From: Ignavibacteria bacterium RIFOXYB12_FULL_35_14
GTDB lineage: Bacteria; Bacteroidota; Ignavibacteria; Ignavibacteriales; Ignavibacteriaceae
DNA length: 64,000 bases
Assembly (NCBI GenBank): GCA_001803045.1
Contig: MHAR01000008.1
Span: forward strand, 136,972-200,971
Direction of reading: 5' to 3'
Position 1 is the first letter of the stretch; every line of letters starts with the position of its first letter. Under the pieces are notes generated by a model. The model had not been told where the DNA came from, did no database searches, and saw nothing but the letters and a program-made list of their open reading frames with translations. The position numbers and the translations under genes were made by a program. Below, in pieces: positions 43,698 to 52,298 of this stretch.

Positions 43698-45536
43698 ATG
43701 ATTTTAAGAATTTACTTCATTTCTGTTATTCTCATTTCATCGCTTGCTGCCCAATCATTTAAGATTACCAAAATTGAACCGCCAAATTGGTGGAGCGGAA
43801 TGAAGAACAATGAACTGCAACTCATGATTTATGGGGAGAATTTGAAGGACATCCAAGTAGCAAGCAAGGATAAACAATTTAAAATTAAAAAAATTACTCA
43901 AACCCAAAACTCATCTTATCTTTTCGTAGATATCTCGTTAAAAAATACTCCCGCCGGTAATTATGAGTTAACTTTTACCAAGAACAAAGAAAAAATTAAT
44001 CTTGATTACGTAATCCGTAAAAGAGAATTTGCTCCTTCGAGGCATCAAGGCTTTTCAAATGAAGATGTTGTCTATTTAATTATGGCGGATCGTTTTTGCG
44101 ATGGTAATCCAAATAATAATAAAATTGATGATAGTTTAGATCAATTTACTGCTGATGATTTAGATGGAAGAAAGGGCGGAGATATTGAGGGAATTTTTTC
44201 GAAGTTAGATTATCTTAAAGCACTGGGAGTAACTTCTGTTTGGATAACACCGATGCTCGAAAACAATATGTACATGAGCTATCATGGTTATGCAGCCACA
44301 AATCTTTACAGAATTGATCCGCGATTCGGAAATAACGAATTATACAAAACTTTGGTAGATGAAGCTCATAAACGCGGGCTAAAAGTTATAATGGATCATG
44401 TCAGCAATCATATTGGAATTAATCACGGGTGGATGAAGAATATTCCTTTTAACGACTGGATAAATGGAACAGTTGAAAATCATCTTCCACCAAATCACAA
44501 TAAAATGACTTTCCCTGATCCATATAGTCCTGGTGAATCTATAGACCTAACATGGAATGGATGGTTTACAAATTATATGGCTGACTTAAACCAAGCTAAT
44601 CCTTTTTTAAAAAAATATCTTATTCAAAATGCAATTTGGTGGACAGAGTCCTTAGGCATAGACGGAATAAGAGAAGATACTTATCCATATTGCAATCAAT
44701 ATGCTATGGCTGAATGGAATAAGGCAATTCTAACTGAGTATCCTAAATTCAATATAGTTGGTGAAATATGGACCGGCGAACCGTCTTATCTTGCAGCATA
44801 TCAGCAGAAAAATAAATTTGGAGTTCACTTAGACACTCATCTTCCTTGTGTAACCGATTTTGCTTTGTCCGATGCATTTCGAGATTATCTGAGCGGGAAG
44901 AAAGGAATTGAAGGGATATTCAATACTCTAAGCAAGGATTACCTTTATTTCGATCCAAATAATCTTTTAACATTTTTTGATAATCATGATATTACTCGCG
45001 GACTATTCGAAGCAGATGAAGATGTTGAAAAGTATAAAATAGCATTAACGATTCTTTTAACAACGCGAGGTATTCCAAAAATATTTTACGGTTCTGAAAT
45101 TGGAATTGTGGGAGATGAAAAACACGGAAACATTCGTTCACCTTTTCCGGGCGGCTTTGAGGATGATTCCCGAAATGCTTTTGAAGGTTCAGATCGAAGC
45201 GATAATGAAAATGATATTTTTGAATTCACGAAAAAGCTATTAGAGATTAGGAAAAATTATAAATCCCTTACGAAAGGAAAACTAATTCACTTTTATCCAT
45301 TTGAAAATACATATACTTTTTTCAAAGAAACAAAAGATGAAAAAACAATGATAGTTGTGAATGGAAACGAAGATGATGTTGAAGTAGATTTGACTAAGTA
45401 TTCTGAGACTATAGGAAAAACTCAAAAAGTGAAAAACATTAAAACCGAAGAGCTATTCGATTTAAATCAAAGTAAAAAAATCACAATTAAAAGTAAATCA
45501 GCAGAAATATTTTTATTGGAAGGTTCTAGAGAATAA
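43698..45536 (+). CDS. GH13 alpha-amylase-family enzyme (neopullulanase/cyclomaltodextrinase-like)
   Basis: 612 residues with a signal peptide (MILRIYFISVILISSLAAQ). An N-terminal beta domain (about 20-110, IEPPNWWSGMKNNELQLMIY) is the kind found in cyclomaltodextrinases. The TIM barrel begins DVVYLIMADRFCDGNP, then shows VIMDHVSNHIG. The triad is Asp327 (DGIREDTYPY), Glu356 (NIVGEIWTG) and Asp431 (FFDNHDITR). A C-terminal beta domain ends the protein. It should cleave alpha-1,4-glucans or cyclodextrins in the periplasm, as SusA does in Bacteroides. Two SLC45-like sugar carriers downstream support maltodextrin use. Confidence 0.92.
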   Translation: MILRIYFISVILISSLAAQSFKITKIEPPNWWSGMKNNELQLMIYGENLKDIQVASKDKQFKIKKITQTQNSSYLFVDISLKNTPAGNYELTFTKNKEKINLDYVIRKREFAPSRHQGFSNEDVVYLIMADRFCDGNPNNNKIDDSLDQFTADDLDGRKGGDIEGIFSKLDYLKALGVTSVWITPMLENNMYMSYHGYAATNLYRIDPRFGNNELYKTLVDEAHKRGLKVIMDHVSNHIGINHGWMKNIPFNDWINGTVENHLPPNHNKMTFPDPYSPGESIDLTWNGWFTNYMADLNQANPFLKKYLIQNAIWWTESLGIDGIREDTYPYCNQYAMAEWNKAILTEYPKFNIVGEIWTGEPSYLAAYQQKNKFGVHLDTHLPCVTDFALSDAFRDYLSGKKGIEGIFNTLSKDYLYFDPNNLLTFFDNHDITRGLFEADEDVEKYKIALTILLTTRGIPKIFYGSEIGIVGDEKHGNIRSPFPGGFEDDSRNAFEGSDRSDNENDIFEFTKKLLEIRKNYKSLTKGKLIHFYPFENTYTFFKETKDEKTMIVVNGNEDDVEVDLTKYSETIGKTQKVKNIKTEELFDLNQSKKITIKSKSAEIFLLEGSRE

Positions 45537-45620
45537 TCAGAAATTCAAATTGATAAAGATTAATAGTTAATAATTAATTTAACTTGCGTTAAACTTTGAT
45601 CGTAACAGACATAAGTCTTT

Positions 45621-45711
45621 GTCACACTGAGCCTGTCGAAGTGTGACATTAGTTAAGAAAATCAGTCTTCGACAAGCCTGTCCGCCGACAGGCGGGCTCA
45701 GACTGACATTA
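45621..45711. repeat. Dispersed palindromic repeat, copy 2
   Basis: GTCACACTGAGCCTGTCGAAGTGTGAC (45621-45647; arms GTCACACT/AGTGTGAC) is followed by a second hairpin-like part with CTGTCCGCCGACAGGCGGG and CTCAGACTGACA. It is closely related to 21070-21125. The surrounding gap 45537-45745 holds nothing else recognisable. Confidence 0.7.
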
Positions 45712-45745
45712 GGAAATAATTAATTCAGAAAAACAAAGGCATCTT

Positions 45746-47239
45746 ATGTTAGAAATCCAAAAAAAACTTACGAACACTTTTTATGCAATGCTTGCATTGC
45801 CGGCAACGGCAATGGGATTTGCATTGTCAATTCAAATATCAGCACTAAGTTGGATACTAAGTACAAAATATAAATTGGATATTCATGACGTCGGGCTTGT
45901 ATGGGCTGCCGGACCAATAGCTGGGATTCTTGGGCAAGTAATAATCGGAATTATCAGCGATAAGGTTTGGATGTGGAATGGACGGCGCAGACCATTCATT
46001 CTCATCGGTGGGTTCTTAGCTGCAATGATGCTTCTTGCTCTGCCCAACATAGATGTTATTTCTTCATCACTGGGAATTGGCGGAATTCTCGGAGTTGCAA
46101 TTGTCGTCGCACTCACGCTTGATCTAGCAATAAATGTCAGTTTTAATCCTACTCGATCAGTTATTGCTGATGTAACTCCTGAAGGAGTTGAACGCACAAA
46201 AGGTTACACCTGGATGCAGACTATCTCCGGAACATTTGGTGTGCTTGCTTATGTAATTGGAGCCATTTGGGATAATTACGTTTTGATTTACTTCGGAGTT
46301 TTTCTTGTACTTTTCTTATCTCTCTTCCCTACTTTTTTTATTGAAGAGCCCAGGTATCTCGCAGGACAAACTGAAGCTGATTCAAAGACAAAATCAAAAA
46401 CTTCGTTTGGAGAGATATTAAACTACATCCAGCCATTATGGGGATTCTTACTTTACGCTATTTACGCAATTACCATGAGAATAATAAATATTAAGTTCGA
46501 CAATTATTACGCAGAGATTATCTGCTTCGTTGTGACTTTATTTTTCATCTTCAAAGTTCTTATGCAAAAGAGTGAAGGAAAATCTGCTGCAGAAAAAGGA
46601 TTGATTGGATTTAAGAAAGTTCTTGCTGCTCATTCCTTTACTTGGGTTGGTATTCAAACAATGTTCGTTTACATGTTTGCTTATGTTCAGTACAAAGTTT
46701 ATGGGTATGGAGATGGAAGTGTAATTCCCGATGAGGTATCAATTCAAATGGGGAAAGTTGTGACAATTAGCTTCTTGATTTTCAATGCAATTGCAGCTGT
46801 TTTACCGGCATTTGTGTTGGAACCAATCACCAGAAAAATTGGGAGGGTAAAAACACATTTCATCTGCATTGCAACAATGGCAGTTGGTTATGCTGCAATG
46901 TTGTTTTTAGGTTTCTCACCATTTATCATTTACATTATTATGGCGATTCTTGGAATCGGCTGGGCATCAACAATCAGTTTACCGTTTGCAATCATGTCGC
47001 AGCAAGTCGATCAAGCTAAGATGGGATTGTTCATGGGCTTGTTCAATCTTTCAGTAGTTCTGCCTCAACTTGTTGCAAGCTTCGGAATTGGATTAGCGAT
47101 TAGTCAAGCAGAAAATAAGAGTTTGATCTTCATAATCAGCACGGTCACACTTGCAATCTCAGCATTCTTATGGATGCTTGTTAAGGAAGAGAAAATACAT
47201 GGCGTTGAAGTTACAACGCGGGGTAAAGCTGGGCACTGA
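45746..47239 (+). CDS. MFS sugar transporter, SLC45/GPH-like
   Basis: 497 residues with 12 membrane helices. ISALSWILSTKYKLDIHDVG, WAAGPIAGILGQVIIGIISD and WNGRRRPFILIGGFLAA (the RRRPF loop) are hallmarks of the SLC45-like maltose/sucrose carriers of Bacteroidota. It lies downstream of the GH13 enzyme and should import the released maltose or maltodextrins with protons. The six C-terminal residues RGKAGH replace the stop codon seen in the duplicated gene end at 47341-47412. A paralogue is encoded at 48155-49672 on the opposite strand. Confidence 0.88.
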   Translation: MLEIQKKLTNTFYAMLALPATAMGFALSIQISALSWILSTKYKLDIHDVGLVWAAGPIAGILGQVIIGIISDKVWMWNGRRRPFILIGGFLAAMMLLALPNIDVISSSLGIGGILGVAIVVALTLDLAINVSFNPTRSVIADVTPEGVERTKGYTWMQTISGTFGVLAYVIGAIWDNYVLIYFGVFLVLFLSLFPTFFIEEPRYLAGQTEADSKTKSKTSFGEILNYIQPLWGFLLYAIYAITMRIINIKFDNYYAEIICFVVTLFFIFKVLMQKSEGKSAAEKGLIGFKKVLAAHSFTWVGIQTMFVYMFAYVQYKVYGYGDGSVIPDEVSIQMGKVVTISFLIFNAIAAVLPAFVLEPITRKIGRVKTHFICIATMAVGYAAMLFLGFSPFIIYIIMAILGIGWASTISLPFAIMSQQVDQAKMGLFMGLFNLSVVLPQLVASFGIGLAISQAENKSLIFIISTVTLAISAFLWMLVKEEKIHGVEVTTRGKAGH

Positions 47240-47251
47240 TGTTTATCCTTG

Positions 47252-47328
47252 TAGGGAACAAGCTCCTGCTTGTTCCGAATACAGGGTAGCTACCGTAAAC
47301 TGCGGATCGAGCAGGAGCTAGATCCCTA
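47252..47328. repeat. Palindromic element between duplicated gene ends
   Basis: TAGGGAACAAGCTCCTGCT (47252-47270) is mirrored by AGCAGGAGCTAGATCCCTA (47310-47328), with an inner hairpin GGAACAAGC/GCTTGTTCC (47255-47276). It sits exactly between the MFS gene end and its degenerate copy. Confidence 0.6.
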
Positions 47329-47340
47329 CTCTCCAAATTA

Positions 47341-47412
47341 TTATGGATGCTTGTGAAGGAAGAAAAAATTCATGGAGCTGAGGTTACAACATAAGGTAAA
47401 GCTGGGCACTGA
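47341..47412 (+). pseudogene. Duplicated 3' end of an SLC45-like transporter gene
   Basis: These 72 bases align without gaps to the last 72 bases of the MFS gene (47168-47239), with about 62 matches. In frame it reads LWMLVKEEKIHGAEVTT and then TAA, while the intact gene continues VTTRGKAGH. Most differences in the coding part are silent (for example GTT/GTG, GAG/GAA, ATA/ATT), so the fragment came from a functional homologue and not from decay of this copy. The rest of that homologue is absent. Confidence 0.7.
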
Positions 47413-47423
47413 ATTTAAAGCGT

Positions 47424-47490
47424 GTCGTCCCCTCTTGAGAGGGCTTGCCCCCAAAGTAGCTTCCTTGCCCCAGGGGGGCGAGGGGTGTGT
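47424..47490 (+). repeat. Left terminal repeat of the DUF559 unit
   Basis: GTCGTCCCCTCTTGAGAGGG..GGGGGGCGAGGGGTGTGT. The reverse complement of 47933-47992 reads GTCGTCCCTTCTCAAGAAGG..GGGGCGAGGGGTGTGT, so the two are imperfect inverted copies flanking the endonuclease-like gene. Confidence 0.65.
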
Positions 47491-47531
47491 AGGTAAATAG
47501 ATTGAACGAGTAAGCTAAACAAACCAGAACC

Positions 47532-47915
47532 ATGAAACGCCCAATCATTCCCTACAATCCTGCTCTTAAAGAAAAAGCAAGACAATTAAAAAACAACAGC
47601 ACGTACCCAGAAATAATGCTCTGGAACTACCTCAAATGCAAGCAAATGAAAGGATATGATTTCCATCGTCAAAAACCTATTGACAATTATATTGTGGATT
47701 TCTTTTGCAACGAACTTATGCTCGCAATAGAGGTTGATGGTGAGAGTCATTATAGAAATGAAAAGCGAGATGAGAGACGACAGAAGAAAATTGAGAGCTA
47801 CGGCATCGAGTTTCTGAGATTCGATGATTTAGATATTGTGCATAAGCTTGACTTAGTGATAAAGAGAATTGAAAAGTGGATTGATGAGTATGAGACAAGA
47901 AAAAATAAAATGTAA
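47532..47915 (+). CDS. DUF559 (Vsr-like) endonuclease-domain protein
   Basis: 127 residues. The core is LWNYLKCKQMKGYDFHRQKP, then YIVDFFCNELMLAIEVDGES and RRQKKIESYGIEFLRFDDLD. That is the PD-(D/E)xK-type fold of DUF559/Vsr-like proteins, with the acidic residues of VDFFCNELMLAIEVDG as likely metal ligands. Such proteins are widespread and mostly uncharacterised; a DNA-nicking or repair role is inferred from the fold. The gene is bounded by imperfect inverted repeats and lies in a repeat-rich patch that splits the sugar-transport genes, which suggests that it moved in as a unit. Confidence 0.85.
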   Translation: MKRPIIPYNPALKEKARQLKNNSTYPEIMLWNYLKCKQMKGYDFHRQKPIDNYIVDFFCNELMLAIEVDGESHYRNEKRDERRQKKIESYGIEFLRFDDLDIVHKLDLVIKRIEKWIDEYETRKNKM

Positions 47916-47932
47916 GATATAATCCGCGATAG

Positions 47933-47992
47933 ACACACCCCTCGCCCCTCTGGAGAGGGGACGGTGCGTTTCCCTTCTTGAGAAGGGACGAC
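47933..47992 (-). repeat. Right terminal repeat of the DUF559 unit
   Basis: ACACACCCCTCGCCCCTCT..CTTGAGAAGGGACGAC is the inverted partner of 47424-47490. It begins 18 bases after the DUF559 stop codon. Confidence 0.65.
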
Positions 47993-48154
47993 CTGTCTCG
48001 ACTTGGCCCGCTTCGAGAGGTCGAACACGAGGCGAGCAGTCAAGCCAAGGCGGAAGGGATGTGTATGAGGCATTGATTATACTGGTAATCGAAGTTTCAG
48101 ACACACCCCTTCCGTTCCCCTCTCAGAGAGGGGATGCTGTACGCTTTTTGCACT
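47993..48154. repeat. Further G/C-rich repeat segment
   Basis: This stretch contains GGAAGGGATGTGTATGAGG (about 48051-48070) and ACACACCCCTTCCGTTCCCC (48101-48120), another inverted pair, and the small hairpin CCCCTCTCAGAGAGGGG (48118-48134). It carries no gene. Its composition is much more GC-rich than the surroundings, which fits a nest of inserted repeats. Confidence 0.5.
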
Positions 48155-49672
48155 TCACTTTTCTTCATCCACATCCTCCACAAAATAAACCATCAGTCCT
48201 GCGATAATCATTGATGCACCGCCAAGCAACAGGGCATAAATTGCTTCACCGCCAACAATGTTCTTCACGAAAAATCCGAGAATAGCAGCAGCAGTTATTT
48301 GTGGAATGACAATAAAGAAATTAAAAATTCCCATGTACACTCCCATTTTTTCTGGTGGAAGCGAACCAGCAAGTATTGCATAAGGCATTGCTAAAATTGA
48401 AGCCCACGCTAATCCAATTCCGAGTTCGGAAACCAAAAGTAAATTTGGATTTTTAATCGCATAGAAAGAAGCAAAAGCTAATCCGCCAACTATAAGCGAA
48501 ATCATGTGGACGGTTTTTCTATTTGTTTTCTTTGCCATAGCAACCAATGCGAAAGCCATTACAGCTGCAAAACCATTGTAAACAGCCATCAGAACGCCGA
48601 CCCAATTTGCGCCCTCATTGTAAAGTTCAGAGGAAGGATCAGTTGCTCCGTAAATGTGATGCGTAACTGCTGGAGTTGTGTAAATCCACATTGCAAACAA
48701 TGCAAACCATGAAAAAAACTGAACAACAGCAAGCTGTCTCATCGTCTTAGGCATTTTGTAAAGATCGTTTAAGATAGAAACTAATCCACTGGAAGTTTTA
48801 TTTTGATTTGTGAATAAACCAGCTATAAGTTGAAGCAACCCAAAAATGATTGATCCGACAAACAGGACATAAAGTCCGTAATCATTTTCGTGAAGAATAA
48901 AATGAAGGATTAATGAGCCGGCTACGCCAACTAAAATCCCAATAACGCCATTTCTATTAAACATAGAAGCAGACACATTCTCAGACGATCTTACTGATGA
49001 TATTGAATGAACCGAATTTTTATCTGACTCTGAAAATTTTTTTAACTCTTCGGGAGAATATTCTTTTGTGGAAAAAACTGTGTAAAGAACTGAAAGAAGA
49101 AACACCGCTCCGCCGATATAAAATGAAAACTTAACTGAATCGGGAATCTCTCCAGCATCTGCAATATTGGAAATTCCAAACCAATTTGTCATCATGTAAG
49201 GCAAAGCGGAGGCGACGATTGCACCAATTCCAATAAAAAAGCTTTGCATCGAAAATCCTATTGTGCGCTGTTCTGACGGAAGCATATCGCCAACAAAAGC
49301 ACGAAATGGTTCCATTGAAATATTTATTGATGCATCCATTATCCAGAGCATTCCGGCTGCAATCCATAGTACCGGTGAATTCGGCATGAAAATAATTGCC
49401 GTAGAAGCAAGCAGAGCCCCCACTAAAAAGAACGGTCTTCTTCGTCCAAGTCGGTTCCAGGTTTTGTCGCTCATATGGCCGATGATTGGCTGAACGATTA
49501 AACCCGTAACAGGAGCAGCGATCCATAGAATCGGAATATCCTCTATTTTTGCTCCGAGTGTTTCGAATATTCGGCTTACGTTGGCGTTTTGTAGGGCAAA
49601 ACCGAATTGAATACCAAGAAATCCAAAGCTCATATTCCAAATTTGCCAGAACGATAAACGAGGTTTTTGCAT
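48155..49672 (-). CDS. MFS sugar transporter, SLC45/GPH-like (paralogue)
   Basis: 505 residues, 12 membrane helices. The same landmarks as the carrier at 45746 appear: LWIAAPVTGLIVQPIIGHMS, WNRLGRRRPFFLVGALLAST and SINISMEPFRAFVGDMLPSE, then a central loop (about 205-235) rich in Ser and Glu. It probably carries a maltose-type disaccharide. It is on the opposite strand, convergent with the DUF559 gene, and has its own promoter region in the 324-base gap upstream. The GH13 enzyme and both carriers form a maltodextrin cluster, though not one operon. Confidence 0.88.
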   Translation of the reverse strand: MQKPRLSFWQIWNMSFGFLGIQFGFALQNANVSRIFETLGAKIEDIPILWIAAPVTGLIVQPIIGHMSDKTWNRLGRRRPFFLVGALLASTAIIFMPNSPVLWIAAGMLWIMDASINISMEPFRAFVGDMLPSEQRTIGFSMQSFFIGIGAIVASALPYMMTNWFGISNIADAGEIPDSVKFSFYIGGAVFLLSVLYTVFSTKEYSPEELKKFSESDKNSVHSISSVRSSENVSASMFNRNGVIGILVGVAGSLILHFILHENDYGLYVLFVGSIIFGLLQLIAGLFTNQNKTSSGLVSILNDLYKMPKTMRQLAVVQFFSWFALFAMWIYTTPAVTHHIYGATDPSSELYNEGANWVGVLMAVYNGFAAVMAFALVAMAKKTNRKTVHMISLIVGGLAFASFYAIKNPNLLLVSELGIGLAWASILAMPYAILAGSLPPEKMGVYMGIFNFFIVIPQITAAAILGFFVKNIVGGEAIYALLLGGASMIIAGLMVYFVEDVDEEK

Positions 49673-49996
49673 GAGGAATTTCCTATTTTAAAATAGAGTT
49701 GTAAAAATTTTTGGTAAAGATAAAGTAAATCGATGAAAAACTCCTCATCATTAGTTTAGTTAAGGGATTCATTTATTTTTAAATATTCCAACACTTTGAG
49801 CGATTGACTGGAAAGAATTGGTAAAACTTTGTGTCTTAGAGCTTTTGTGGCTGAATAAATGATCCTGATTAATTATAAAAGTACTTTTGCCACCAAGACT
49901 CAAAGACTCAAAGATTCACTAAGGAAATCACATTAATTGTCCTTCCTTAGCACAAAAAACAATGTTTAATGATTTTGTAAAATAGTTTCAAAAGGC
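49673..49996. other. 324-base intergenic region with imperfect inverted repeat
   Basis: This is the divergent promoter region between the MFS gene (minus) and fni (plus). AACTTTGTGTCTTAGAGC..TTTTGTGGCT (49825-49852) is an imperfect inverted match of GCCACCAAGACTCAAAG..ACTCAAAG (49889-49913). No gene is seen, and the promoters could not be fixed. Confidence 0.5.
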
Positions 49997-51037
49997 ATGA
50001 AAGAAGATAAAACAGCTCAACGAAAAAAAGAGCATCTAGAATTGTGTTCGACAGATGATGTTAATTTCAAATTCAAGACAAATGGATTTGAGAAATACGA
50101 TTTTATTCATAACGCAATTACAGAAGTTGAGATTGATGAGATTAACTTCGAAACCAAGCTATTCAAAGAGAAAATCAGCTACCCATTCTTAATTTCTTGT
50201 ATGACCGGAGGCACAACCGAATCTGAAAATATTAATGCAAGACTTGCCGTTGCAGCTCAAGACTTAAACATTCCAATTGGAGTTGGAAGCCAGAGACAAA
50301 CTTTAGAAAATCAGAAATATATTAATTCGTACAAAGCCATTAGAAAAAACGCACCGTCTGTTCCTATCTTTGGAAATATTGGTGCGGCACAAATTGTTCA
50401 ATTAAAAAAACTTGGAGTAGTTCAATCCCTTGTTGATCAAATTGAAGCGGATGCAATGGTTGTTCATCTAAACCCTCTTCAAGAATTGTTGCAAAAAGAG
50501 GGTGAACCCAATTTCAAAGGATTGCTTGGCAAAATCGAAAAACTAGTAAAAAAATTAAATGTTCCGATTATCATAAAGGAAGTTGGTTCAGGAATTTCCG
50601 GTTTAGCTGCCAAAAAATTACTTGAAGCCGGAGTTAAAGGAATTGATGTTGCCGGCGCCGGAGGAACAAGTTGGGCTGGAGTGGAAATGCTTCGAAATAA
50701 AAGTCAAAAAGAAATTGATTTGTGGGATTGGGGAATCCCAACGTCTTACTGTTTAAAGGAAGTGCGGAAGTTGAAAAAATCACATAAATTTGTTTTGATT
50801 GGGTCGGGAGGAATTAACTCTCATGTTGATGCTGCAAAAGCTTTAGCATTAGGAGCCGACATTGTTGCATCAGCAAGAATAATTTTACAGACTCTTAATA
50901 AAAGTGGAATTGAAGGTGTGAAAAAATTAATCACAAACTGGTTTGACTTTGTGAAATCAGTTATGTTCCTAACCGGCTCAAAATCAATTTCAGAATTACG
51001 GAACAATAAAATTATCTTGAAAGAAAAACTGTATTGA
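49997..51037 (+). CDS. fni: Isopentenyl-diphosphate delta-isomerase, type 2 (FMN)
   Basis: 346 residues. RKKEHLELC opens the protein; then PFLISCMTGGTTESENIN, LNIPIGVGSQRQTLENQ, GNIGAAQIVQ, VHLNPLQELLQKEGEPNF and GVKGIDVAGAGGTSWAGVE follow, the standard type 2 isomerase motifs for FMN, Mg2+ and substrate. It interconverts IPP and DMAPP. Its stop overlaps the start of the polyprenyl synthase by four bases, which puts two consecutive steps of isoprenoid synthesis in one coupled unit, followed by ptsH and ptsI. Confidence 0.95.
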   Translation: MKEDKTAQRKKEHLELCSTDDVNFKFKTNGFEKYDFIHNAITEVEIDEINFETKLFKEKISYPFLISCMTGGTTESENINARLAVAAQDLNIPIGVGSQRQTLENQKYINSYKAIRKNAPSVPIFGNIGAAQIVQLKKLGVVQSLVDQIEADAMVVHLNPLQELLQKEGEPNFKGLLGKIEKLVKKLNVPIIIKEVGSGISGLAAKKLLEAGVKGIDVAGAGGTSWAGVEMLRNKSQKEIDLWDWGIPTSYCLKEVRKLKKSHKFVLIGSGGINSHVDAAKALALGADIVASARIILQTLNKSGIEGVKKLITNWFDFVKSVMFLTGSKSISELRNNKIILKEKLY

Positions 51038-52029
51038 ATCCGACAGTAATAAAAAGTTATCGTTCTCTCATTAGTAAGCAAAGAAAAATCGTTGAGCAGA
51101 GAATAAGAAAAGTATTTGCCAAACGGAAGCCGCGGTCATTGTATGAACCGTCAGCATATTTGTTAGAAAGCGGTGGTAAAAGATTACGACCACTGCTCGT
51201 ACTTTTATCTGCAAAAGCCGTTGGAGCAAAATTCTCCACAGCATATAATGCGGCAGTTGCCGTTGAACTTCTTCATAATTTTACACTCGTGCATGATGAT
51301 ATTATGGATAACGCAGATAAAAGGAGAGGAAGATCAACGTTGCATAAAAAATATGATGTTAATACTGCAATTCTCGCCGGGGATAGCTTGCTTTCAATCG
51401 CTTATGAATATTTACTGAAAGATTGCAATGGAAATGCGAAGAATATTCTTGCATCCTTCACAAATGGATTAGTAGAAGTTTGCGAAGGTCAAAGTTTAGA
51501 TAAAGAATTTGAATTGCGAAACAATGTTTCATTGAACAAATACTTGGACATGATTCGAAAGAAAACCGCCGTTATGGCCGAAATGTGCTGTTCGATAGGT
51601 GCACAAATCGGCGGTGGAACTAAAGCCGAGATAAATGCTCTTGAAACCTACGGGCGAAATATCGGAATCGCTTTCCAGATTCAGGATGATCTCTTAGATA
51701 TTATTGCTGATGAAGCAGAATTTGGGAAAGTCGTCGGTGGCGATTTAATTGAAGGTAAAAAGACATTCCTTTTTATTAAAGCGTTTGAACAAGCAAAAGG
51801 CGAAGATAAAAAAGTTTTGTTTGAAATGATTCTAAACAAAGGAATAAAGAGGCATCAGGTTGATCAATACAAAGAAATTTACACGAGACTTGGTATTTTA
51901 GACGAAGCAAAAAAATCTATTTTTCATTATTCAGATATTGCAGTGAATTCCCTTAAAAGATTATCTAAAAATGAAGATAGAGAAATTCTTAAGTGGATCG
52001 CATACTCTTTGGTTGATAGAATTAGATAA
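51034..52029 (+). CDS. Polyprenyl (trans-isoprenyl) diphosphate synthase
   Basis: 331 residues, TTG start overlapping the fni stop (TTGA). The first aspartate-rich motif is Asp88-Asp89-x2-Asp92 (VHDDIMDNADKRRGR) and the second Asp218-Asp219-x2-Asp222 (FQIQDDLLDI); ESGGKRLRPLL binds the IPP diphosphate. It condenses IPP with allylic diphosphates. Chain length (farnesyl, geranylgeranyl or longer) depends on residues just before the first motif (VELLHNFTLVHDD), which do not let me decide. The next gene, ptsH, follows after two bases. Confidence 0.93.
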   Translation: MNPTVIKSYRSLISKQRKIVEQRIRKVFAKRKPRSLYEPSAYLLESGGKRLRPLLVLLSAKAVGAKFSTAYNAAVAVELLHNFTLVHDDIMDNADKRRGRSTLHKKYDVNTAILAGDSLLSIAYEYLLKDCNGNAKNILASFTNGLVEVCEGQSLDKEFELRNNVSLNKYLDMIRKKTAVMAEMCCSIGAQIGGGTKAEINALETYGRNIGIAFQIQDDLLDIIADEAEFGKVVGGDLIEGKKTFLFIKAFEQAKGEDKKVLFEMILNKGIKRHQVDQYKEIYTRLGILDEAKKSIFHYSDIAVNSLKRLSKNEDREILKWIAYSLVDRIR

Positions 52030-52031
52030 GA

Positions 52032-52298
52032 ATGATAGAGGAAAAAGTTACAATAATAAATAAAGCGGGAATGCACACTAGACCCGCAGCTACGATTGTA
52101 AAATTAGCTTCCAAATTCAAATGCGAGTTTTTCATTTATAAGGATGGAATGAACATTAATGGTAAAAGTATAATCGGCGTGATGACACTTGCTGCAGAAA
52201 TGGGTTCGGAGGTTACTCTCACTTTTGAAGGTGAAGATGAAAAGGAAGCCGCTGCAGAAATAGTAGATTATTTTAGAAGAGGATTTGACGAATTGTGA
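52032..52298 (+). CDS. ptsH: Phosphocarrier protein HPr
   Basis: 88 residues, the family length. The active-site histidine is His15 in KAGMHTRPAA, and Ser46 lies in NGKSIIGVMTLAAEMG, the site used by HPr kinase in organisms that have one. HPr takes phosphate from Enzyme I and passes it to sugar-specific Enzymes II or to regulators. No Enzyme II gene is in the window. Its end overlaps ptsI by four bases (GTGA), so the two are coupled. Confidence 0.95.
   Translation: MIEEKVTIINKAGMHTRPAATIVKLASKFKCEFFIYKDGMNINGKSIIGVMTLAAEMGSEVTLTFEGEDEKEAAAEIVDYFRRGFDEL

Noticed and set aside
47424..47992. CRISPR-like or tandem repeat array
   Set aside because: The repeats are two imperfect inverted copies around a gene, not regularly spaced direct repeats.
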